From positions 1 to 15,233 of the forward strand of contig DAYH01000014.1 in assembly GCA_002506825.1 (NCBI GenBank): DNA of 15,233 nt, given 5' to 3'. The notes under the pieces were generated by a model. It saw nothing but the letters and a program-made list of their open reading frames with translations. It was not told where the DNA came from and did no database searches. Each line of letters begins with the position of its first letter. The stretch's first letter is position 1. The position numbers and the translations under genes were made by a program. Source of the DNA: Euryarchaeota archaeon UBA103. Lineage in GTDB: Archaea > Thermoplasmatota > Poseidoniia > Poseidoniales > Thalassarchaeaceae. Positions 1 through 5,412 of the stretch are shown piece after piece.

Positions 1-602
1 AAGCGGAGTTGCCTGCTGACCTTCTCGTTTAGGCTAACTTTGGGAGGCCTACCAGTTTTCAAATCGGCGACTATCCATCCTATCGACTTGCCGTTTTCAT
101 CAATATCGGCAACAAGTAAATCTAGCCTTCCCATTAACCTACCACATTCTGAAACCAGCGTTCCTTCGTTTGCAAGAACGATGGACTGGACCTGTGCCCA
201 CATTTCTATTGTCACCTCAGAAAGAGATACTTTCTCTATTCCTGATTTGGAGAATAATATGTTCAGAGCACCTACAAGTCCATCATGGGCCTTCGTGATA
301 ATCTCATCTTTCCATCTAGGATGCCTTGGCGTCTCCATGAAAATATCTTTCTCAATCTGCCAGTGCCTATCTAGAATCGCTTTCGCAGTGGGCGGGAGCC
401 AGCCGATTTCATCTGATTCTCTTCCCTCAATATCTAGGTTACACAGATCCTCTACCGAGTTGTGCACAGCTGTGCCCATGGATGCTGGCATACTCGCCTT
501 ACGAGGAAGCCTCTGTCTGGAAAGCCAGTATTTCCGGGGGCAGTCCTCGTATCTGCTCCAAGAAGATGGAGATAGTTGATGAGCTACAAATCCTTCATCC
601 AT
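1..602 (-). CDS. PD-(D/E)XK (RecB/Cas4-like) nuclease, partial: C-terminus off the left edge
   Basis: Read on the minus strand from an ATG at 602, the frame stays open for 200 codons to the window edge. I see the hallmarks of the RecB-family PD-(D/E)XK nuclease fold. An N-terminal SPSSWSRYEDCPRKYWL segment (residues 11-27) matches the usual S-x-S-x-x-x-x-Y-x-x-CP-x-x-Y pattern. It is followed by GTAVH (His47), GRLD (Asp161), ADLKTGR (Asp180-x-Lys182) and Gln198, which may begin the Q-x-x-x-Y motif. These would be the metal-binding and catalytic residues. Cys21 could be the first ligand of an Fe-S cluster, as in Cas4/AddB, but the three C-terminal cysteines would lie outside the window. No other in-frame start lies between 602 and the stop near 645. 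No cas gene, helicase or other partner is visible, so a DNA-repair or recombination role is inferred and the substrate is unknown. Confidence 0.85.
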   Translation of the reverse strand, partial: MDEGFVAHQLSPSSWSRYEDCPRKYWLSRQRLPRKASMPASMGTAVHNSVEDLCNLDIEGRESDEIGWLPPTAKAILDRHWQIEKDIFMETPRHPRWKDEIITKAHDGLVGALNILFSKSGIEKVSLSEVTIEMWAQVQSIVLANEGTLVSECGRLMGRLDLLVADIDENGKSIGWIVADLKTGRPPKVSLNEKVSRQLR

Positions 603-641
603 GTCATCCCCCCGTGTGTCTTGCCCATGACACCGTACGGG

Positions 642-652
642 CTAACTGTTAG
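642..652. promoter_or_regulatory. Small palindrome in the divergent nuclease/PAC2 promoter region
   Basis: CTAAC-T-GTTAG is an 11-base perfect inverted repeat with one central base. It lies between the divergent start codons at 602 and 677. Its position fits an operator or a core-promoter element, but no clear TATA box flanks it and an 11-base palindrome can occur by chance. Function is speculation. Confidence 0.2.
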
Positions 653-676
653 AAGCACTTGCATTAATCGGGCGTC

Positions 677-1480
677 ATGAGCGAGAGACCCCTGATAGAT
701 ATTGAAGATGGAACGGAGTTCGACGAGGCCTTGGTAATCAGTTGTTTTCCGTCGGAGGGTTTTGTGAGTAGCATTGTCGCACATTTCCTAGTAGACAAGC
801 TTGGTTTAGAGCTAGTTGGAGGTATACGGCATTCTGGCCTTCCTCCGGTTTGCCTTGTCCAAGACGGTAGTCCTCTTCCTCCCATTAGACTCTACAGTGG
901 CGTCCCCATTTGTAATGTCGATAAGTGCGATAAGGTGGTTCTCATCGCCTCAGAGATTCAGATTTCTCCTGAATTGAAATTGCCGATTACCAGTGAAGTC
1001 CTAGACTGGATGGCGAACTCTGGTGCTGGTATGTCGATAATGATTGATTCTTATGCCCATGGAGAGGGGCAGAAGCACTCGATATTCGATGAGGATAAGA
1101 GCCCGGATACCGTAGTAGGCATAGGTTCGACAGAGAAATCTAGAGAAATGCTGGAGGAAATTGGGGCCACACTCCTGAAGCAGGGAGTCGTAGGTGGAAT
1201 GACTGGAGTTATGCTTGGAGAGAGCCGGAGGAGGAAGATGGATTCCCTAGCCATAATCGCAGAGTCAGGAGGAGAGTTCAGCGGAGGAGGGATCCCTGAT
1301 GCGAGAGCCGCCGCTCGGATTATCGAGTGTCTAGACGGCCTACTCCCTGCAGTGAAGCTCGACCCTGATCCTCTATTGGAGGAGGCCCAGAGGATTGAAG
1401 GGCAGATAAGGGAAATGATGGCCTTGCATCTAAACTCTGAGTCAGATGTGGTCAGTGCCCCTAGTACAATGTATGGTTAG
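677..1480 (+). CDS. PAC2-family proteasome assembly chaperone (archaeal PbaA/PbaB-like)
   Basis: The 267-residue soluble protein matches the archaeal PAC2 family (COG1938/COG2047 type). Its core runs EALVISCFPSEGFVSSIVAHFLVDKLGLELVGGIRHSGLPPV (residues about 17-58, quoted only to show the pattern), then a conserved VGGMTGVMLGE loop near residue 174 and a helical C-terminus. Relatives help assemble or activate the 20S proteasome in the cytoplasm. The last three residues, Met-Tyr-Gly, fit the hydrophobic-Tyr-X (HbYX) motif with which proteasome activators dock into alpha-ring pockets; the preceding stretch (SESDVVSAPST) looks flexible. The ATG at 677 gives the family-typical N-terminus. It diverges from the nuclease gene, with 74 bases between starts, and ends directly against the convergent ligA stop. 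The family call is firm; choosing between the PbaA and PbaB subtypes is not possible here. Confidence 0.88.
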   Translation: MSERPLIDIEDGTEFDEALVISCFPSEGFVSSIVAHFLVDKLGLELVGGIRHSGLPPVCLVQDGSPLPPIRLYSGVPICNVDKCDKVVLIASEIQISPELKLPITSEVLDWMANSGAGMSIMIDSYAHGEGQKHSIFDEDKSPDTVVGIGSTEKSREMLEEIGATLLKQGVVGGMTGVMLGESRRRKMDSLAIIAESGGEFSGGGIPDARAAARIIECLDGLLPAVKLDPDPLLEEAQRIEGQIREMMALHLNSESDVVSAPSTMYG

Positions 1481-3592
1481 TCAGAACTCCCCTAGAGTTG
1501 ATTGCCGCTCCGAGGGGATTTCACTTAGTATTCCCCCGCCCAACAACTCATCAAGTTGGTTTTCTCCGATAATCTTGACACCTAGCCGTGTCGCCTTCTC
1601 CATCTTGGAACCAGAAGATTCGCCAGAAACTAGGAAATCGAGATTTCCTGATACTGAAGAGACCACCTTCCCTCCCTGTGCCTTGATTGAGAGAGCTATC
1701 TCTTTCCTTGGCCTGCTCAGGGTTCCTGTAATACAGAAGGTCTCCCCTCTCAGAGCTCCTTGTAAAACCGTCTTGTTTTCCTCAATTATTTCGATCTGCG
1801 AATACAGATCGATTATCGCTTCTTTTCTGTTCGATATCCCGTCCAGGAGAAGATTTGCTACTACTTCTCCGATTCTGTCTATTTTGACGAGTCTTTGAAC
1901 TGCTTCTTCTCTGGCCGATAGCATATCTATTAGCTCGTCTACTGTATCCACCTCTGAGCAGATCAGTGTTGCTATCTCTGGGCCTATCCTGGGCAATCCC
2001 AGCGCAGAAATAAATGTGCTAAGTGTCATTGACTTACTATTCTCCAACTCCATGAGTAGGTTATTTGCTGACTTCTCAGCCATCCTATCCAAAGAAAGTA
2101 AGTCCCTCTTCCTTCCATCGAGCCTGTAGAGGTCAGCTATACTGGAGACTAGTCCAGAAGAGCAGAGTTGCTCTGCAAGCTTTTCCCCTATTCCATCCAG
2201 TTCGAGTTTTCTGCACCAGTATAGGATGGTACGCTCCAATCTAGCTGGGCAATCTAAATTATTGCACTTTAGGAAGGCCCCCTCTTCGATCAATCTGGTT
2301 TCACAACGGGGGCATTGGGTTGGGATGATGATTTCAGAGGCTTCAGGTAGCTTCTGGCAGAATGGTGAACCATCTGAATGGGCCCTCCCTTCGATGTCCT
2401 CATTAGTCGCTCTGCCCAATACTTGTATTATCTTGGGTATTACGTCTCCTCTCCTTACTACCCTCACCCTATCCCCGATCGACATACCCAATCTCTCTAC
2501 CTCCCCCTTGTTGTGCAGGGTGGTATTCTCGACCGTCACTCCGGATACTATTACTGGAGCTATTCTTGAGACTGGAGTAACATTTCCTGTTCTCCCAGTC
2601 TGCCAATCCACTCCCATCAGTACGGATGTCGCCTCTTGAGGGGGGAACTTCCATGCCAAGGCCCAGCGGGGGTGATGTGCGGTCATCCCCAGGAGTTCCC
2701 TCTTGTCCAGTCGATCGAGTTTGATTACAACACCGTCTATCTCCCATGGCTCCGAATATCTGCTCTCAGTCCACCTCTTGGTGATTTCAATAATCTCATT
2801 TGATGTGTCCATATCTTCGGAGCCTGAAACTATCTCATTTCCAGCAACCTGTATTCCCATTGAGGATAGCCATGAAATAGCTTCTGAATCGTACTTGAAT
2901 CCGGGTTGATCGGGACTATCGGGGTGTTTGGAATCACCCGAAGGAAACTCAACCCCATATGCGAAGAAAGCTAGGTCCTCCGCACGTCCCTTTCCTGCAT
3001 CGATACTCTTCTGTCTGAGAGAGCCAGCGGCTAGGTTTCTAGGATTGGGTGCTATATCTGAGTATTTTTCTTCAAATGTCTTCAGTGGCATCACTACCTC
3101 TCCTCTAATATGACAATCTCCAGGCCAAGAAAGCTTGTCTGGAATATTTGGGATTCTCCTGACGTTTGCCGTTACGTCTTCTCCTCTGGTTCCATTTCCC
3201 CTAGTAGCGGCCCTCACCAGCCTACCTCTCCTATACTCTAGAGAAAGAGCGGAGCCATCTAGCTTCGGCTGACAAACGAACCTCCTTCCCTTGGCTGTAG
3301 TCTGTGAAACGAAATGAAGGACTTGATCTTCGGTGTTGGCTTTGTCCAGACTCCTCATGGGAAATTCATGCTCTATCTTTACTGATCCTGGAGAGGGGTC
3401 TGATCCGACTCTGGAGAGTTGAGGGTGATCTGGTTCCAGTGACTCTAGCTCATCCCTCAAAGAGTCGAACTCGGAATCACTGATCTCAGGGGAAGCCTCA
3501 TTGTAATACAAGTTTGAGTGGTATGAAAGAAGCTCTGCGAGAGAGTTGATTTTGAGGATTTTTGCCCTCTCATCATTGGCATCTTCTACCAT
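1481..3592 (-). CDS. ligA: NAD-dependent DNA ligase LigA
   Basis: This 703-residue protein has the full bacterial LigA layout. Domain Ia, which binds NMN, has LYYNEASPEISDSEFD (residues 28-43). The adenylation domain carries the nucleophile Lys110 in KLDG (110-113), TRGNGTRGEDVT (130-141), RGE (163-165) and NPRNLAAGSLRQ (183-194). An OB-fold follows, then a four-Cys zinc finger (Cys427, 430, 443, 448), helix-hairpin-helix repeats (about 452-610) and a C-terminal BRCT domain (about 613-687). All key residues are present, so it should seal nicks using NAD+. Most archaea use an ATP-dependent ligase, so this gene was probably acquired from bacteria at some point. The ATG at 3592 gives the expected N-terminus. 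Upstream lie a TATA-like element and tRNA-Pro. The stop codon touches the end of the convergent PAC2 gene. Confidence 0.97.
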   Translation of the reverse strand: MVEDANDERAKILKINSLAELLSYHSNLYYNEASPEISDSEFDSLRDELESLEPDHPQLSRVGSDPSPGSVKIEHEFPMRSLDKANTEDQVLHFVSQTTAKGRRFVCQPKLDGSALSLEYRRGRLVRAATRGNGTRGEDVTANVRRIPNIPDKLSWPGDCHIRGEVVMPLKTFEEKYSDIAPNPRNLAAGSLRQKSIDAGKGRAEDLAFFAYGVEFPSGDSKHPDSPDQPGFKYDSEAISWLSSMGIQVAGNEIVSGSEDMDTSNEIIEITKRWTESRYSEPWEIDGVVIKLDRLDKRELLGMTAHHPRWALAWKFPPQEATSVLMGVDWQTGRTGNVTPVSRIAPVIVSGVTVENTTLHNKGEVERLGMSIGDRVRVVRRGDVIPKIIQVLGRATNEDIEGRAHSDGSPFCQKLPEASEIIIPTQCPRCETRLIEEGAFLKCNNLDCPARLERTILYWCRKLELDGIGEKLAEQLCSSGLVSSIADLYRLDGRKRDLLSLDRMAEKSANNLLMELENSKSMTLSTFISALGLPRIGPEIATLICSEVDTVDELIDMLSAREEAVQRLVKIDRIGEVVANLLLDGISNRKEAIIDLYSQIEIIEENKTVLQGALRGETFCITGTLSRPRKEIALSIKAQGGKVVSSVSGNLDFLVSGESSGSKMEKATRLGVKIIGENQLDELLGGGILSEIPSERQSTLGEF

Positions 3593-3650
3593 GCTCTACG
3601 AGAGAGGGAGGGTGCCTTCAACTTACGTCTTAGTTGTACTAAAACATACC

Positions 3651-3660
3651 TAAAATATAC
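3651..3660 (-). promoter_or_regulatory. Probable archaeal TATA box for ligA
   Basis: On the minus strand the sequence reads GTATATTTTA, in the 82-base gap between the tRNA end and the ligA start. It is about 60 bases before the ATG. With the usual spacing of about 25 bases to the start site, it would leave a leader of about 35 bases. If used, ligA is transcribed separately from the ribosomal cluster. It was judged by eye only. Confidence 0.45.
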
Positions 3661-3674
3661 TCCGTAGTGGTTGG

Positions 3675-3752
3675 TGGTGGGCCTGCCAGGATTTGAACCT
3701 GGGTCGCGCGACCCCCAGCCGCGAAGTATAGGCCAAGCTAACCTACAGGCCC
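3675..3752 (-). tRNA. tRNA-Pro (anticodon GGG), CCA encoded, no intron
   Basis: The minus strand folds into a complete cloverleaf. The acceptor GGGCCTG pairs perfectly with CAGGCCC and is followed by discriminator A and a genomically encoded CCA (3675-3677). The anticodon stem CGCGG/TCGCG encloses the loop CTGGGGG, giving anticodon GGG for proline codon CCC (and CCU by wobble). The T arm is CCAGG-TTCAAAT-CCTGG. T8, A14, G15, G18-G19, A21 and C48 are in their expected places, and the variable loop is four bases. The D stem is weak: G10-U25, G11-C24, U12-A23 and a U13-U22 mismatch. It lies 51 bases after rpoN and 82 before ligA on the same strand, so it may be processed from the ribosomal-cluster transcript or have its own promoter. 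Confidence 0.96.
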
Positions 3753-3803
3753 CTTTGTGGGATTTGTTCGTGAGAGCATCATTTCAAAGCTCTGTCGCTA
3801 CAA

Positions 3804-4010
3804 TCAATTCTCTCGGGGAACGCTGAACGGAGCAACCTCATCTATGAGTTCGACATGTGACAGGAACATCCTCCTGCAACAGTATCTTTCGAGGCCTGCG
3901 TTGTCCATAGCCTTCTGAGGGTCTTCCCCTGAGTCGACTGCCTTTCTATAATCTGCATATGCGTGGGCAATTACCTTGCCACAGCTCCAACATCTGACTG
4001 GAATAATCAC
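3804..4010 (-). CDS. rpoN: DNA-directed RNA polymerase subunit N (Rpo10)
   Basis: This is the small zinc-binding subunit of archaeal RNA polymerase, homologous to eukaryotic RPB10. It helps anchor the Rpo3/Rpo11 platform during enzyme assembly. The zinc ligands are visible as CWSC near the N-terminus and the invariant ERYCCRRM segment (Cys7, 10, 44 and 45 with the start used here). I chose the GTG at 4010 because it yields MIIPVRC, the family-typical beginning. A GTG at 4019, directly after the rps9 stop, would add three residues (M-K-R). The resulting 68-71 residues match the family size. It is the fourth gene of the rpl18e-rpl13-rps9-rpoN cluster, an order widely kept in archaea. The partners that often follow it elsewhere (rpoK, enolase, rps2) are absent; a tRNA comes next instead. 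Confidence 0.95.
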   Translation of the reverse strand: MIIPVRCWSCGKVIAHAYADYRKAVDSGEDPQKAMDNAGLERYCCRRMFLSHVELIDEVAPFSVPREN

Positions 4011-4019
4011 TCTTTTCAC

Positions 4020-4460
4020 CTACCTGTAAGACTTCTGCCACTTCTTCCTAGCACCGCGTCCCATTTGGTGCTTGGGTTCCTTACGCCTTGGATCGTTCAC
4101 TAGAAGGCTTCTATCAAATCTTAGATATTCATCTCTAAGTTCCTCATCATCTCCCTCTGCTCCACCGTTCCATTTGACTAATCCACGAGCTATTGCGGTA
4201 CGTATGGCATCTACTTGACCCATCTGGCCTCCGCCAACTACGTCAACATTCACATCTACGTCACCCAGTCTATTCATCGCCTCTGCGATCTGGACGGGTT
4301 CTAGTGCCTTTCTCTGTGCTAGGCTTGGACCCATGATATGGATGGGTTCGCCATTGACTCTGACTCTTCCCTGGCCCTTTCTGACTGTAGCTCTGGCTAC
4401 TGCCGTCTTCCTCTTTCCACTGGTATTGACTGAAACTTTCTTGCTCTTCTTCCTAGCCAT
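4020..4460 (-). CDS. rps9: Small ribosomal subunit protein uS9
   Basis: This basic protein of 146 residues has the S9 signature: GKRKTAVARATVRKGQGRVRVNG near the N-terminus, GGGQMGQVDAIRTAIARGLV in the centre, and DPRRKEPKHQMGRGARKKWQKSYR at the end. The C-terminal Arg tail reaches the tRNA anticodon stem in the ribosomal P site (known for the family). I chose the ATG at 4460, one base after the rpl13 stop, which gives MARKKSKK. A GTG at 4472 would add four residues inside rpl13. A GGAG lies about 11 bases before the ATG, so translation is probably coupled to rpl13. The stop abuts the candidate starts of rpoN. Confidence 0.97.
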   Translation of the reverse strand: MARKKSKKVSVNTSGKRKTAVARATVRKGQGRVRVNGEPIHIMGPSLAQRKALEPVQIAEAMNRLGDVDVNVDVVGGGQMGQVDAIRTAIARGLVKWNGGAEGDDEELRDEYLRFDRSLLVNDPRRKEPKHQMGRGARKKWQKSYR

Positions 4461-4461
4461 A

Positions 4462-4947
4462 CTATTCAGCACTCCATCTTGTTGAGTCGATTCCTAGGGC
4501 CTCGCTGATATCTCCGAGTCTGACGAACTTTAGCGGAAGGGGCCTCTCAATGTTTGAGGTGTCTCCCCAGTGGTGTCCGTCAGGTAGCTCTTCGCCACTG
4601 AGGTTGGAGGGAGTTCCGATCATTACTCTCAGGTCCCTGAGAGAGTTCCTGCCGCTGCTATTCTTTTGGTACGGAAGCATTCCTCTGACTGTTCTCTTGA
4701 AGATCTGATCTGGCATCCTTGGATAGAATGGTCCCTTCCGAGCATGGTTGAGCTCGTACTTTGCTCTGTACTTCCCGAAAACTCTCTTCTTTGGCCCTGA
4801 GACTATTGCCTTCTCGGCATTTAGGATGATTACTCTCTGCTGGTTTCCACTCTTCCTAGCGGTTAGCATCTGAGAAGCGACGTGACTAGCCAGCCTTCCT
4901 AGGATTTTGTCACTAGCGTCGTAAACTAGGGTTTGTTGTTCATCCAA
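4462..4947 (-). CDS. rpl13: Large ribosomal subunit protein uL13
   Basis: This 161-residue L13 protein binds 23S rRNA early in assembly of the large subunit. Family landmarks are YDASDKILGRLASHVA (residues 9-24), NAEKAIVSGPKK, the basic YELNHARKGPFYPR segment and FKRTVRGMLPYQK. The start must be the TTG at 4947. It lies just after an in-frame TGA, and the next in-frame ATG would delete the conserved N-terminal strand. A GGTGA six bases before the TTG could act as a ribosome binding site. The first eight bases overlap the end of rpl18e, so reading is probably coupled to that gene. Length and motifs leave little doubt about the call. Confidence 0.97.
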   Translation of the reverse strand: MDEQQTLVYDASDKILGRLASHVASQMLTARKSGNQQRVIILNAEKAIVSGPKKRVFGKYRAKYELNHARKGPFYPRMPDQIFKRTVRGMLPYQKNSSGRNSLRDLRVMIGTPSNLSGEELPDGHHWGDTSNIERPLPLKFVRLGDISEALGIDSTRWSAE

Positions 4948-5305
4948 GGATTCTCACCCCCTTTCCATCAGGATTCTCCTTCATCAGTTCCCTGATTGTA
5001 AGTACGCGTCCTCCTGCGCCTTCGATCTTGGTCCTAGCTCCGGAGCTGACACTGTAGGCGGCGACGCTGGGCTTTCCCTCGACATCACCACTGCCAAGAA
5101 GCTTCCCTGGGACGAGGACCATGTCCTCGGTGGAAGCATGCCTTGACAGGCGGCTCAGGTTTGGTTCTGCCCAATTGCTACGACTCGCTTCGAGTCTTAG
5201 CGCCACGTCTCGCCATAGTGCCGAACCGGTGGACCTGCTCTGCTCCTTCAAATCGCCGATAAGGGCGATAAGGGATTGGTTGGTCTTTCTGTTCTTCTTA
5301 CTCAT
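4940..5305 (-). CDS. rpl18e: Large ribosomal subunit protein eL18 (archaeal L18e)
   Basis: This is the first gene of the ribosomal cluster. L18e occurs in archaea and eukaryotes but not in bacteria, which helps place the organism. The ATG at 5305 gives a 121-residue protein beginning MSKKNRKTNQ, the usual size. A GTG at 5341 would add twelve basic residues. Visible family traits are the helical N-terminus (SLIALIGDLKEQSRSTG), the motif DMVLVPGKLLGSGDVEGKPSVAAYSVS, and the end GGRVLTIRELMKENPDGKGVRILG (residues about 98-121). A purine-rich GAGGGAG sits about five bases before the ATG. The gap upstream to the giant gene is 107 bases and contains a strong hairpin (5367-5403). No convincing TATA box was found. 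Confidence 0.96.
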   Translation of the reverse strand: MSKKNRKTNQSLIALIGDLKEQSRSTGSALWRDVALRLEASRSNWAEPNLSRLSRHASTEDMVLVPGKLLGSGDVEGKPSVAAYSVSSGARTKIEGAGGRVLTIRELMKENPDGKGVRILG

Positions 5306-5366
5306 ATGACTCCCTCGACGTTTCTTGGGTAGGCGGGCCACCTGAGGCCTTGTTATGAATGCTACG

Positions 5367-5403
5367 GGGCCCTTGAGAGAGTCGTTTCTCCCTCAAAGGG
5401 CCC
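5367..5403. terminator. Strong GC-rich hairpin between the giant gene and the rpl18e cluster
   Basis: The arms GGGCCCTTGAGAGAG (5367-5381) and CTCCCTCAAAGGGCCC (5388-5403) pair almost perfectly, with one bulged base and one mismatch around a six-base loop. The hairpin starts 9 bases after the stop of the giant gene (5413) and lies about 62 bases upstream of the rpl18e ATG. It could protect or define the 3' end of the giant-gene mRNA, or lie in the ribosomal leader and act in autoregulation. There is no T-run after it on the minus strand, so it is not a standard intrinsic terminator. The terminator label is the nearest available type. Confidence 0.45.
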
Positions 5404-5412
5404 TGTTAGCAA

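Noticed and set aside
40..579. Open frame of 179 codons on the plus strand
   Set aside because: It is antisense to the PD-(D/E)XK nuclease, whose motifs are clear on the minus strand. The plus-strand translation looks like no protein family.
584..784. Minus-strand frame overlapping the start of the PAC2 gene
   Set aside because: It runs antisense into a well-supported PAC2 coding region and also overlaps the nuclease start in another frame.
3675..3752. tRNA-Pro as an integration (attachment) site for a mobile element
   Set aside because: No duplicated tRNA 3' end, integrase or phage-like gene is visible nearby; the neighbours are housekeeping genes.
5367..5403. Standard intrinsic terminator
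   Set aside because: The stem is strong but no T-run follows it on the strand of transcription; it is kept as a hairpin of uncertain role.
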